From assembly GCA_907163375.1 (NCBI GenBank), contig CAJQUW010003174.1, forward strand, positions 682,001 to 746,000: a stretch of 64,000 nt of DNA, read 5' to 3'. A program made the position numbers and the translations under genes. Under the pieces are notes generated by a model. That model saw only the letters and a list, made by a program, of their open reading frames with translations, was not told where the DNA came from and did not search any database. The stretch comes from Prostheceraeus crozeri (lineage: Eukaryota; Platyhelminthes; Polycladida; Euryleptidae). Of this stretch, positions 45,709 through 57,630 are shown in pieces. Positions within the stretch are counted from its first letter, which is position 1, and every line of letters begins with the position of its first letter.

Positions 45709-48700
45709 AACACTACTCAAAAGGATCTACAAGCAACACTCTGATTTGTGGATCAAATAGTGGATCACAATCAAAAAGTGAACAGAACGTCATGCCTCAC
45801 AGCATTGCAACTATCTATTCCTTGCAATCCCAACATTTCGAGATTTCCGATAAAGTTGAGATGCCAGAAATCAAAAGATTATGTCCCCATTAATATTAAA
45901 ATCTGTGATGAAAACTAAAACTTCTTTTGACAAAGCCTCTCTGTAGAATAAATGGTTTATTATACGAAGATGGAAGATATTTTGAACACTTATTTCAAAC
46001 AATAAGCCACACTATATTATTGTTCTTTTCTTTATTATTAAAGGGATTATCGAAATTTAACTTTTGCCCAGCGATTGCAAGCTTGTTGTTGTTTTGGTCC
46101 GTTCGGTGCGAAAACACATCGACGTCAGTCGCTAGAGACAACCGATTGCCCTCAAATATCTCAGCGACGGAAATTCGGGTGTTGTTCTACTAGATTTGGT
46201 CTTCTGCTAACATAACAAGTTCCATCTTAGAGTTAATTCGTATGATCGCACGAGTGAGTTGCGCTCGCATGAGTTTAGGAGTTAGGACTATTAAATGCTA
46301 TCACCAAAGGAGAAATTTTTTTGTATATGTGCCGAAAGTACACCACAACTTCCCTTAAGTGCATTAACTTCGAATGAAATGGTCCCAAATGCAAGCACAC
46401 TATAGTTGATACTGGGATTACTTTGATATCTTAACAATCATTAGTTTCTGTAATCGAAAGTTAGATCAAGTGCCTTAAGTAACCACTATAATGAAGAATT
46501 CTCAAAAAAGAAGAAAAACAAAAATCGTGTTTTAAAACAAGTAATGTGTTTTTAACCCGATCTGTGACTTTAACCTCGTAGCATAAAAATCAGAAAATGT
46601 CATTGAAAGGGAGCTTTCGGACATCTTATCTGACTGCGGCATTAAGAAACACAGACACGTGAGTAGAATCCGCGGCCCACGTCAGACAAGGATCAAGCTT
46701 GCGGACCTCAGAGGTTCGATATCATTCCTCATCTTCATTAAAGTTCGGCGATGTTTTGATCCTGGAATAGACGAATCCTAGCATTCGCCCTACGGCCTTG
46801 CATGGTGTTTCCTACATCAACGTTAATGTCGGCTGAAGCTTCATTAACTCGCTGATTGCATCGCAGTCATTATTGAAGAATCCTTTGAATTGTCTATGGC
46901 TGTTCATTTACACACAAAAACGGGGATCTAAAGTTTTCCAGAGTACATTTGTCAGGATTTCTTTGAACTAAATCATCCTTGATTTCGCTTCAGTTTTGTA
47001 TTTCCTACTTTACTTTCGTGAAACAATCGATGTCTTTGCGTCGAAATTTTGACGAATTTTACTGCGCGCCATGATAAAGTTCGTAAAAGCACTTTATAGA
47101 CTTCTAGAATGCAAATGTTCTTGTATAGGCAGTAGTATTGACATAATAACACTCAGACGATAAAGATGTCATTATGAATTTGGACTACAATTTGTCAGAT
47201 ACATAACAGAAACCTTGACATGGCATGCTCCCAGGTGCTATAGAATTAGTCGACTGAGCTTGCAGAAATGCACCGTGACCTTTGTGGACTATCACTATCA
47301 CTAAGCACTAGGACCGATGGGTCCTCCTAAGCTTTCCGCCTGATTTTATTAATGAACTTATATATAGCGTCGCATTTGATTGTCTATTTAAACATATAAT
47401 TTTTTCGCACGTCAGAACAAAGAATATATGACATGTTGTATATCACTTGGAAAATCCCGAATAGCGTAGTACAATACTAAGGCACGCTACCGATAGCAGT
47501 GTAGAATACCAACTACCTCCTTGAATTCGCTTCGAAAACGATTGTGATGCGGTGTTGCAGAAACATGAGAAACCCAACCAAGTATCTGCACGTTCATTTG
47601 GTAAAGAAATTTTTCCTTGTAATATCTTTAGACGCGATTCCAGGACCGTAAAAGATGACTGAATTCTCTTCAACATCGTAGTGAAATCCTGCGTAGGCCC
47701 ATAATTATTGTAGGTTCTGCATGTCTTTAATTTACTCTTTCATTCAAAAACTGCACGTTGAATTTCGACCTAGAATCGGAGTTATAAATGCTTGAAAATC
47801 AAAAATAGAAACTCATATATTTTCTAAATTTTTCAGGGGAGCGTTTTAAAAGCAGGAGGGAATGTTTGTGTTTGTGCCAGTACTAATTTACAGATGCAAA
47901 TTTAGTAACTCTTTAGATATCGCATGACCTTGATATTTCAGCCAGACTAGCGCAGTTATAGATATTATTATTATTGAAATATGAAATGAAAAAATTTGCT
48001 ATAATTTGAACAAATTTACTTCAAGCGCTTCTACGCTGTAAATGATAAAGTCCCTATTTAAGTATGAATCTGAGTACTAAGCAGAAGAGTACTACTACGA
48101 TTGCCGAACTTAAATTCACAGAAATAGTAATAAAATGCTTGTTGAGTACTAATGTGAAGGAGAATCAATATCAATTGATGACGCGACACGAGGCGAAATT
48201 CATTGAGTCAGTATGCAACTGTGACGGCGTGCGCTTTGACATAATAGACCATTTGTCTATTCCCAGCTGAGACGGAGTGTGCATTGTTGACGAACAGTGA
48301 CTGTGTGAACAAGTGACGCCTATCAAACGGTCACCATAGTTGTTCATAGTTCCTGAAGCAAAATTATCACCCGGGTCGCTTCTGTCAAAGGTAGCGAGTA
48401 CTGAGGTAATGACGGTTAGCTGTGCCCCTGCATGTCGAAGTGTGTAAAATGAAACAAGAAGCGATTCTGCAGACACCAATATGTGACAACTTATCGACAT
48501 ACTCATAATGAACATAAGACATCATTTTAGATCATAAAAATCCTCAAAGACAGTGCTTTGAGCCCTGTCAGCGTCGATTATTTTGTCCGACTGCACTTTG
48601 AGTCCTGTCAACGTTTGCATCTTCTCCGAATGTGCTGTGATTCTTATGGATATTTTATTGATCCAAATGCATTTGTGCTTAATTGACAAAGCAGTTCTTC

Positions 48701-50109
48701 GATGGCTGTGCGTATGTGATATAGTGGGTTAGATATGACGTATGGAATTTTTCGCTTTAGTGGAGGTGCTAGTCCTATGCAACTCACTAAATGAGTATTA
48801 AAATGAATGCGAACTCTGTGCTTTCGAACTCTAAGAGTATTATATTCTGGGACTCATTTCTTAGTGGTAGTTAGTACTCAGGTTAAGTACTCTTTCTACC
48901 GCTCATTTGGGACATTATAAATAACAGTGTGGCTCAAAACTACTAAAATCCGTAGGGGTGGTGCTTATCAGATCTCGTGCCATTTGTAGTATCGCCTGCC
49001 CCCTTCTATATTACTTTACCGACAGGAAATAGCCAGAGATGGACACTGCTATAGACAAAGTTTACAGTTTTCTATGACAGGGACTGATATTATAATTACT
49101 ATTTTGTCACAATTATTTATGAGGACTTGACTTGCTTTATTAGTCTGTACTTTTGAATTCAAACAACTGATAAAGGCACAACTGCATGTTGAAATTGATG
49201 GAAATGTCTACAAGCAAGAAAGTTATTGGCTTTGGATAAACGGTAGCCTCAAGCAAATAATTTAATTTTGAATTTGCTGCGTTTAATGAGATAGCCCAAA
49301 TAATGAATGCTATTAATCATCACCCTTTGTAAAAATTTAGAAAGCAATGCAAAAAATGCAAATTCTCTTCCATACAGAACAAATGAATTATTCCATCCAT
49401 CACATTGCAAATTCCACGTAACCAATATTGACTGGCTTGTTAATTAATTATGTAAAACCGATACGTTTGCAAGAGGACAAAATTGATAGGAATTTCTGCT
49501 TTTCTTGACAATAGTACTAATAGCAAAATTTGAAGATAAAATTTGATCAATTATCAAAATTTCAACAAACTCAGGTTAACCATCGCTTCGAATTGCTTCA
49601 TTAAATTCGCAAATTAAGCAAGTGTGCAAAGGAATTCTTGCAGACTTCACTTCTACCTCTATTCAAATTGGTGAAGAACAACTTCTAACGATAAACAGCT
49701 TTGCTGTATCAGAAAGTATCAAATTGCCGCTATCCCCGTCTCTGATCAATTGTAATTTATCCGCTTCAAAATTGCGGAAAATTTGAATAAAGCTGGTTTG
49801 ATGTTCATTTACCTAAGGATCATTCATTTTAATTTCAATTCTTTTTGTGTAATCTTATCATCATAAAGTAAGTCGGGTAACTCATCATTAGAGCAGAAGA
49901 AAATCAGATGAAATATTAAGTCAAAGAAGGAACAAGGGATATACATGAAAGAGCTAATGCACTAAACTATAATTGGATTGCCAGTTAATCTGCATGCGCA
50001 ATATTTTAAGCATATATTTACATCGACCATTAAGACCGGCATTTGGCAAAATATGTGGCAGCAGGGCCGACAAAATTTACTGTAGTTGATGTATGATAGG
50101 CAATGTCTG
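45709..50109. other. No recognisable gene; unassigned frames at 45.9 and 48.2-48.5 kb
   Basis: The segment at 48171-48515 (minus, 114 codons) and that at 45927-46193 (plus, 88 codons) are richer in GC than their surroundings but match no family I know. They may be decayed exons or old transposons. Near 46705 GAGGTTCGATATCATTCC resembles a B box without an A box. No element ends were found in the remaining sequence. Confidence 0.35.
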
Positions 50110-50111
50110 TA

Positions 50112-50606
50112 CACTGTAATTGAATAGGCACTATAAATGCACTAACCTAGACATTGAAATCAAAATTAAGGCATTATAAGTGCCGAGACATAGAAATTTA
50201 ATGCCTACGCCTTAAAAGGACACTAGACCTTAACTTTTATAATCAGGATATAATATAACATCAGGACACTAAAATATCGCTGTCTTCGGATTAATTAGTG
50301 CATTTTGTGTCCTCAGTTAATGTCTCGCATTACTGCATAAATCAGTTGATTAGGCGCTAAAAATGCCTAACTTATACACTAGTATGAGGGATCAACTCAG
50401 AGCACAAATATATATATATATATATATATATAGATATATTAGTGACTAGGTAGACGAAATTCAGAAATTTAATTATTATAAAAGATAATGTTTGGTACCT
50501 TTTTAGGGCGGTAGACACCAATTTTAATGTCTCGTCACAAATAACGCTCCAATTTTGATTTTAGCGTCTCGGTTGGGGGATTTGTACTGCCTATTCAATT
50601 GCATTG
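50112..50606. mobile_element. CACTGTAA-tipped MITE, TTGAATAGGCA type
   Basis: TA-CACTGTAATTGAATAGGCA at the left and TGCCTATTCAATTGCATTG-TA at the right are inverse copies apart from small changes, with TA on both sides. The interior is non-coding and contains an (AT)n run. Tip and TA flanks match the Tc1/mariner-like set. Confidence 0.8.
50408..50432. repeat. (AT)n microsatellite
   Basis: An uninterrupted AT dinucleotide run of about 25 bp within the MITE at 50112-50606. Confidence 0.9.
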
Positions 50607-51388
50607 TAGACATGATTATGGTAGGACGTCTAGCAATATAGTAATTACAATATTACAATTGGTTTATTGAATGAGCAAACTTTTGGGTTTTAGTAATTTG
50701 TCTTTATGAGTCCATTGCACTATTTGTATTGAGAACATCTCGCGCTTTCGCAAAATATTTCCACATCATTGCGAGGTCGCGAGATGAAAATTGAAATATA
50801 ATTATTTGCCTAGCTTTTCATAACGTTTATATCTTCAAATCTTCAGTTCCTCATATTACATAGAAATAATTTTACGCCCCATCAAAGTTCATGGATCCAT
50901 CTCGAGCGACCAACACCAGCATCCTGAGTCAAGGCTACTGGAAATAGGTCTGCGAATGTCGATGAACTCTAGGGTTGATTCAAGTTATCAACATGAACTG
51001 AAGATACGGAGACACTTATGTTATGAGACTACTCTCAGCAAAATATTATGTCCGAATTCGCGATCACGCAATTGCGGCGAAATCATAGAGTAAGTATATT
51101 AGGTAGAGTAGCAACAAAGTGTTAATTAAATCCCCAATGTGCATGCAGTTTCGATATTAATAAATGAACTCGAGTTGAGACCCTGCTACACATGTGAGAT
51201 CAGCAACCTTTTGCAGTTTTGAAGAAATTGCCACGGAGTGACTGATCATGATAGCAACACAGAACGAATGATAGTATTTCACAACTCCTGCGTGGCATGA
51301 CAACCTTGGAGAGGTAATGTTTGTCAAAATAGCGATTAGATGGGATACTATTACTTAAATGCTCAGCCTAATTAATAAGAGCATTTTC
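50607..51388. other. No recognisable gene
   Basis: AT-rich spacer; nothing recognised. Confidence 0.5.
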
Positions 51389-52054
51389 TTAATGGGGAAG
51401 TCCACCCATTTTACAAGTTCGTCTGAACTGGAAGCCTAGGTCAACCTGATCACTAACTGCTATTGAGTCTTTACAATAACATTGTCGATAGCGCGTGAGT
51501 CATCATTAACTGCGCGGTGATGACGCAAGCTGGCCGATTGTCTGACGTCGACTTCCCGCTCACAGTAGCGTGGGACTGGAGCAATACGAATTGGTCATGA
51601 CCTGAAGCAAACTCAACGCCTTCGGAAAAGGAAAGAAATTCACGCTTGGAAAAAAATGCTGGAATTTCAACTGACATTACAAGCACGAATTTGCGCAGAT
51701 CATTTAGAAGACCTGAATACAAACGTTTATTGAAATCATCGTTTACCAATATCCAGCCATCCAACCGACTTTGAAGCTGCCGGCAGAAAACTGGATCGGA
51801 CGCCCGAGTCTGTATCATGTAATAAATAATATGTCTACGATCGAAGACGATTTTAATTGCGATCGGCTCTACAGCCGTCGAATACTCATCAACGATATCA
51901 GCCAATCGGCCAGCTTGCGTCATCACCGCGCAGTCAAGTATGACTCACGCGCTATCGACAATGTTATTGTAAAGACTCAATAGCAGTTAGTGATCATGTT
52001 GACCTAGGCTTCCATTTCAGACGAACTTGTAGAATGGGTAGAATTCCCCATTAA
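51389..52054. mobile_element. TTAA element with ~150-bp TIRs (Kolobok- or piggyBac-like)
   Basis: TTAA at 51389-51392 and 52051-52054 bracket TIRs of about 148 bp (left from TGGGGAAGTCCACCC, right ending GGGTAGAATTCCCCA) that differ at only about eight positions, so the insertion is relatively young. The arms include GCGCGGTGATGACGCAAGCT in both orientations. A minus-strand frame of 151 codons (51471-51926) crosses both arms and the middle; it has no recognisable domain and may be chance. Long TIRs with TTAA favour Kolobok. Confidence 0.8.
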
Positions 52055-53325
52055 GTGCAATCACATCACAAACTATCCTATTACTGAAAGAGAGAAATAA
52101 CAAAAAATCAAAGACAATGATCATGACTAATGTTAAGAGATGCAAATGGTCTACAACATTATTCAGATTCAGGAAATGAGGATTGATGAATTTAGTGAAT
52201 CATAAAATCATGGCGATGAAAATTGTGCTAAACTTGAAATTTTAGCCAAAAGGCACAATGAAGACTTGATGAACTTTCTAAAAACTTTCTATGAAGACTT
52301 GCATTATAATGCCGTTCATGACGTTTTCTTGATAATCAACCTAATTTCCGCTTAATTATGAACACCTATTAGCAAATTTTCAGTCATTTTGATATCCAAC
52401 AAGTTTCATATTACTTATATAAAGGTACCAAATCAGCAGTATATAAACACAGGAATAGATTGCAAAAATGTAGCTTCACAAAAAGGAACAAATATTGTTT
52501 AGACCGCAGGAACGTAATCTACGTGAAAAGCTGATTCTTATTATATAAAAATTTCCTTTGTCGGCTATGCTGTCAGTTATTGACATGCTATGACGAGACA
52601 TTTTGTGGAAACGTTCGGCATGTTGTCGACTATTGTTCCGTCTATATTCAATTACATTGACTTTTGATGAGACCTTTATGGCCGCAGGCACCTCTGTGGC
52701 AATATATAGACTTTGTAGATGTGCCAATAGGACGACTGCTTTATTACTCAGCCACTCACAGAGCTGCAGGAACTGCTAGCATTTCTCGGTCTACAGTTAA
52801 TTAGTATTTTTCATAATGTTTTGATAAAAGTCGAATGTGCAGTAGGTTCACAAATAGTAGGAATCATGGTATAGAGTGATTGGTTGTTGGACCGCGTTGA
52901 GTTCTATAGAGTCCTTAGTTAGATTTGCTACTAACAGATCATGTTTCTTGGTTGTAGTAGATGCAACTGAAAGATGCATTGGATGTCTATTTGAGCCAGA
53001 AAAGGTCGGATTATTGAATTCGCAGCTCTGAGGTAAAGCGTTGGCAAGTAGAAGTGATTTGTGGTCTCGTTTTTGACTGATAGGCATCGAATCATTTTTC
53101 TAATTTGGGCAACTTATGGACAAATTAGGACTGTTTTGGACTTCTCAGAACCGATGAATTAAGAACCGAAGTCAAAAGTGATGCAAGCATATAACACAGT
53201 AGTAGCTGTACGCAGAGTAAAAAATTCAGCAACCGGTACAATAAACAACTTAAATTAATATTTCAATTCATTACAGTCTGAAGAGAAGAATGATTACTGA
53301 TTTCTGTAATGAGCTGATCTTAATC
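52055..53325. other. No recognisable gene
   Basis: AT-rich. Frames at 52476-52727 and 52848-53087 (minus) have no recognisable domain. Confidence 0.45.
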
Positions 53326-53774
53326 GTGACGTCATCAAACATCCAATTGTGACGTCATCGAACATCAGATTGTGACGTCATCAAACATCCAATTGTGACT
53401 TAATCGAGCATCCAACTATGACGTCGTCAAACATTAAATTGTGACGTCATAGAACATCCAATTGTGACGTCATAGAACATCCAATTGTGAAGTCATCGAA
53501 CATCCAATTGTGACGTCGTCAAACATCAAATTGTGACGTCATCGAACATCTAATTGTGACGTCATCGAGCATCCAATTATGACGTCGTCAAACATCAAAT
53601 TGTGACGTCATCGAGCATCCATTTGTGACGTCATCAAACATTCAATTATGACTTCGTCAAACATCAAATTGTGACGTCATCGAACATTCAATTGTGACGT
53701 CATCGAGTATCCAATTGTGACGTCATCGAACATCCAATTGTGACGTCGTCAAACATCAAGTTGTGACTGATGTC
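53326..53774 (+). repeat. 23-bp minisatellite, 19 units, each with a CRE-like site
   Basis: Nineteen consecutive units of exactly 23 bp (53326-53762) plus a partial unit. The consensus is GTGACGTCATCGAACATCC followed by AATT. Twelve units contain the palindrome TGACGTCA, the full CRE bound by CREB/ATF factors; four have TGACGTCG and three are otherwise changed. A variant type (CGTCAAACATCAAATT and close forms) occupies units 5, 9, 12, 15 and 19, giving a rough higher-order period of three to four units. Confidence 0.95.
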
Positions 53775-53854
53775 ATTGAAACTAGATGAGTTTGGAATTT
53801 CCCTGTTAACTTTAACGATTTTTTTCTGCTTCAAGACTGATCATGGAGGTGTGT

Positions 53855-54597
53855 TCACACTGAAATATTTGGTCTGAATTCGGAATATTCACTTCTCTAA
53901 TGTCTATTGCGGCATCAATTCCTGATGAAATAAGTTGAGATTGTATAGAGGATCCCTTCGATCAATATAAAGATATTCACAAAGCAAAGTTTTTGAAATT
54001 GAAATTTTGTGCATCCATGTTTGAAATTCAAATTTCAAAATGATTTTTTTATTATTTCTGTGCTTTTTATTTCTGCATCTAATCAGCAATTATTGAAAAT
54101 TTTCATAATCATGTTGCTTTTGACCTCAGTGTCTCGACAAAGGCTCACCGAATTGGGTTGTTTCTCCACCAGCAGAAAATTAATGCTGAAATGTCTGATT
54201 TTAGTGCTATTTTGGTTGAACTAAAAATTTGAATTATTGACCTTTGACCTCTTTGACCTCATATAATTCAATGATGTAATCTCATAACGATTGATAATCA
54301 TCATTTTATCAACCACCTTGACCAGAACCTTCGATTGGTGTTTGATATGTTTATTTGTTTTTGTTGTCATTTTCCATTTCAAATAATAATCTAATGAAAA
54401 TTTGTTGAAAATTGGCGTTTTTGACTTTTGACCTTCACCTCAGCCCAGGGACGACCTTAGAAATAAAACTGATGCTGTTTTTCCGAATCTCCTTTCAATG
54501 CCTTTTCGATTGATGTGTGGTTTCGCAGAATTGGTGCAACAATTTAGGAGATCAGCAGTGGGACGCGTTTGGAGAAATACCCTAGCTGGGCGAGGAC
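53855..54597. mobile_element. TTAA-type element family E, right part
   Basis: Shares GGCATCAATTC, TGATGAAATAAGTTGAGATT, TTGTTGTCATTTTCCATTTC and GATTGATGTGTGGTTT with the copy at 42168-43055. It ends in AGCTGGGCGAGGACTAAG, the inverse of the family's CCTCGTCCC tip. The left end is missing, and the CRE minisatellite lies immediately upstream of where similarity begins. Confidence 0.65.
54238..54259 (-). promoter_or_regulatory. Triple nuclear-receptor half-site
   Basis: TGACCT-T-TGACCT (54238-54250) is a perfect DR1 on the minus strand, followed 3 bp later by a third TGACCT (54254-54259). It lies inside a family E element, like the DR1 at 312-324 in a related TTAA element. Confidence 0.35.
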
Positions 54598-55268
54598 TAA
54601 GGGAAGTAAGTTTCTAAACACATACATCCTGCAATAATAATATATTACAAATTATCATCGTTTGGATGAAAGCTTCTTTGACAGTTTCGACTGAATATTA
54701 GATAACTTCCTTCAACTTTCTTTCATCAAAATTCAAAGAAAGTCTTAAATCTATTTAGTGTACTGAGCACGACTGCAGTGAATGATGGTCGATTCATTGT
54801 ATATTTCTTTTCAGTATTTTCTTTCAGATTTTCAGAGTAAGACTGTATAGAAATTACAACTCCTCTTCCGAGTGGCATCAAGAAATTTGAAGTGTGTGTT
54901 ACTACTGCATCTGACTAGAGATTACGTCTAAAAGAGAAAAATAAATCTATGAATTCTCGGTTGCATTTTGATCGAACCAAAGTAAGTGTTGGAGACGAGC
55001 ATGGGACACATTTAAAAGTGTTCGCCTTATTTTACCTGGGAGGAGGGATAAGCAATTCAAATTTTATCAAACTTGATGTGTGGAAAAAGAAAAAAATGAC
55101 ATTGAAAAATTGTTTTTAAAAATCAAGACTTTTGTCAATTTCATTAAAAATGAAGCATTTTGATCAATTATATCAATTATCACTTGTAGACCACTTAAAA
55201 TGTGCAAGTGAAGTTATGATAAACATTTTCATTCATTAACAAATGTAACTACAAATGTACAATATGTA
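54598..55268. other. No recognisable gene
   Basis: AT-rich spacer; nothing recognised. Confidence 0.5.
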
Positions 55269-55689
55269 CACTGTAAACCGTAGACCGACAATTATCCTAC
55301 AAAATTACTGACAAAATCAACCGACGATTGTCACCTCCAATATCCTGCGATATCCAACGAATTTGTAGGTTCTCCACGGACATCGAAACAGATGCTTTGT
55401 ATGCAAATTAACTAAACAAAAACTGTTGAATATTGATTGATTTTTTCGCTTGACGTTTTGGCAATCTGTATTACTGTGTGGCAAAACATGATTTATTTTT
55501 GACATAATTTTATTATTTGCCTACATTTTTGATAAAATGTAAGCTATAATTCATTGCTATTCATTTTGTCGCTTTTTGTCAGATATTGTAGGTGTTCAGT
55601 GGCAATCATCCTACAAGAACTAACAATGACCGACAAAATAGATTTTGTAGGATAAATGTCTGTCAATTGTCAGTCAACGGTTTACAGTG
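55269..55689. mobile_element. CACTGTAAACCG-tipped MITE, copy 2
   Basis: TA-CACTGTAAACCG at the left and CGGTTTACAGTG-TA at the right, with TA on both sides. It is collinear with 43110-43453 in opposite orientation (shared TGTGTGGCAAAACATGATTT and AATCATCCTACAAGAACTAA). 421 bp, longer than copy 1 because of extra sequence near the left end. Confidence 0.85.
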
Positions 55690-55984
55690 TAGATGCTTTT
55701 TGAATAATAGGAGTATCAAAAATACAACTACTCATAACAGATTAATAAGAAATCCTGTCAGTCCTACATGCTACAAATAGTGTAGAAAAAGGACAATAGA
55801 AGTAAAAAATGCAATAGAAGTATAAAATGCAATAGAAGTATAAAATGGACAAATCTTCATACCTCGCATAATGCAGTTGTTTATGCACAAGTGCAGTTAC
55901 TGCCATTCGAGTAGCTGAGATTCTGGAAGATTATTTATTTAGACAAGTAACCTGGCAATCGATAAGTTCATCAAATCTAAACAG

Positions 55985-56110
55985 ATGTAACCATCACGAG
56001 ACACTTTTCAGCCTTTTGGGCCTAATCAGTCGTGGGAAGGTTCGAGCCAGCGACGTTGGAGCTAAAGGCGTGCAAGTCTACCCTCTAATCACCAGGCCAT
56101 CAGACCATCT
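55985..56110 (-). mobile_element. tRNA-derived SINE, family S4, with hammerhead-like motif
   Basis: On the minus strand: TGGCCTGGTGATTAGAGGGT (A-box region), GCTCCAACGTCGCTGGCTCG then AACC (B box GGCTCGAACC), followed directly by the hammerhead-like segment at 55995-56034. The plus-strand partner is at 56262-56410, and the pair frames an inverted-repeat locus. The tRNA head and the repeated body support a SINE. Confidence 0.7.
55995..56034 (-). ncRNA. Hammerhead-ribozyme-like motif in SINE S4
   Basis: On the minus strand: stem I CACGA (56034-56030), core CTGATTA (56029-56023), stem II GGCC-CAAAA-GGCT, GAAA (56009-56006), AGTG, TC, then stem I partner TCGTG (55999-55995). All elements are in the right order for a type I hammerhead with a one-pair stem III, cleavage expected after 56000. 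The core has T where the consensus needs G, so this copy is probably inactive. The partner SINE copy has CTGATGA at 56332-56338 but a disrupted 3' half. Confidence 0.55.
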
Positions 56111-56261
56111 GTTGAGAGTGTGAATTAGCCGATGCTATAACGCAGGCACGTGGAGAGCGGATTGCATTCTGCAACCACTTAATGGCGTATCCGAGATTGA
56201 GGCGCTTCATGCAGGCGCTACTCAATGCATATTAAGACACGCTCTCAACAATTGGAACTGT

Positions 56262-56410
56262 GGCCTTGATGTTAGAGGGCTTGTTTATACGACCTCTAGC
56301 TCCAACGTAGCTGGATCGAACCTGCCATCGACTGATGAGGCCCACAGGTCGTCTCATATCAACAGGCCGCCCACAATCATATCTCGTGGTGATTGCATGT
56401 GCTGAGATTT
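56262..56410 (+). mobile_element. tRNA-derived SINE, family S4, plus copy
   Basis: GTGGCCTTGATGTTAGAGGG (A-box region), CTCTAGCTCCAACGTAGCTG, GGATCGAACCTG (B-box-like), then ATCGACTGATGAGGCCCACA and, further on, ATATCTCGTGGTGATTG. It matches the minus copy at 55985-56110, with extra sequence between the hammerhead-like core and the TCTCGTG segment. Confidence 0.7.
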
Positions 56411-57630
56411 AACCACTGGTGCTCACTGGTTTTCAAGGCTCATAATTACCTGGGTATAGTAGTTTGCATAGCAGTTTGTATATGAATCTATTTAATCTTC
56501 ATAGATATAAATAATTAAGGAGAAACCAATTTTTCATTTTCAAAGTGTCTAAAAAAGTATCTACCCTAATAATGCTAGACCTTCACGACATTTTTTGACT
56601 CACAAATTAAGTGTAGCAATATCAATAACTCAACAAAGTCAGCCACTTTTGTTAAAAAGTACTCCTTTGCCTCCTTTACTGAAGTTCTTGACGTTTTCGT
56701 GTTGCTGAAAGCTCAGCTTTTTTCGAGGATGCGCCTCAGAGACGGGTATGAATAAGATTATGAGAATGAGCACATTTGTAAATCTACTACTGCTCAGGAA
56801 GTTTGAAAGTAGTAATCAAAAAACTCAATATGGGAAGTTCCGGTAAAATAAAAGAAAATGTTTTTCTTAAATCACTTCATTTTTTTCAAATTATCTGGCA
56901 ACGAATCATCATTGCTGCGAAATAATGAGGAAGAAATTAACCAATTAAATTCTAGGTAAGATGCACTTTTTAGAATTGGTAGCAAATTACCTACGAAACC
57001 GTCGAATTTCATGCAAACGGCCGCTACCAGATGAATACGTTCTGACCGCGATGAAAGTCAAATCATCTTCATTTTGGAAGAAATGTTCGTTAGTTTCGAT
57101 GGGTCGGTTTCGCAGAGAAATTTAATTCATTTGGTAGGAGTATATATTGTTGCAGTGTAGACAGACGTTGATGAAGAAAGTTATTGTCTCTGTTTATAGC
57201 AATGCATCCTAAACATCGGAATGAATGCTAGCAGTGGGTCACAATCTTTCGGAGTGTCCCATGGCTTGTCTATGCTCTTAACGTATTTCCGATAAGTGAC
57301 ATTTGTGATGTATGATCTAGAAAAATCTATGTTGCCGTTGCCTCAGGATAGACAAATCCATAATCATCAATGAGTATAGATGTGTCTATGTAGGCCGTGC
57401 GATACTACTTTTTGCACATCGCTTTTTGTGCATCTCTCCTTTCGTTCTTATAATTTGAATCATTCATATATCCATGTGCTATATGCATGTAGCTCCATGT
57501 TTATGACTAGAAAACATTGATTGTCAAAACATCCATTGTCTAGATATCGATTCGAAGGTCATTATAATCATTTTGTTGATGCAAGTATGATATCTGTTCT
57601 TATCTATCACAGCATTAATTGATTATAATG
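56411..57630. other. No recognisable gene
   Basis: AT-rich spacer without recognised features. Confidence 0.5.

Noticed and set aside
53326-53774. CRISPR array
   Set aside because: Units are contiguous 23-bp tandem repeats with no unique spacers, and the genome is animal-like.
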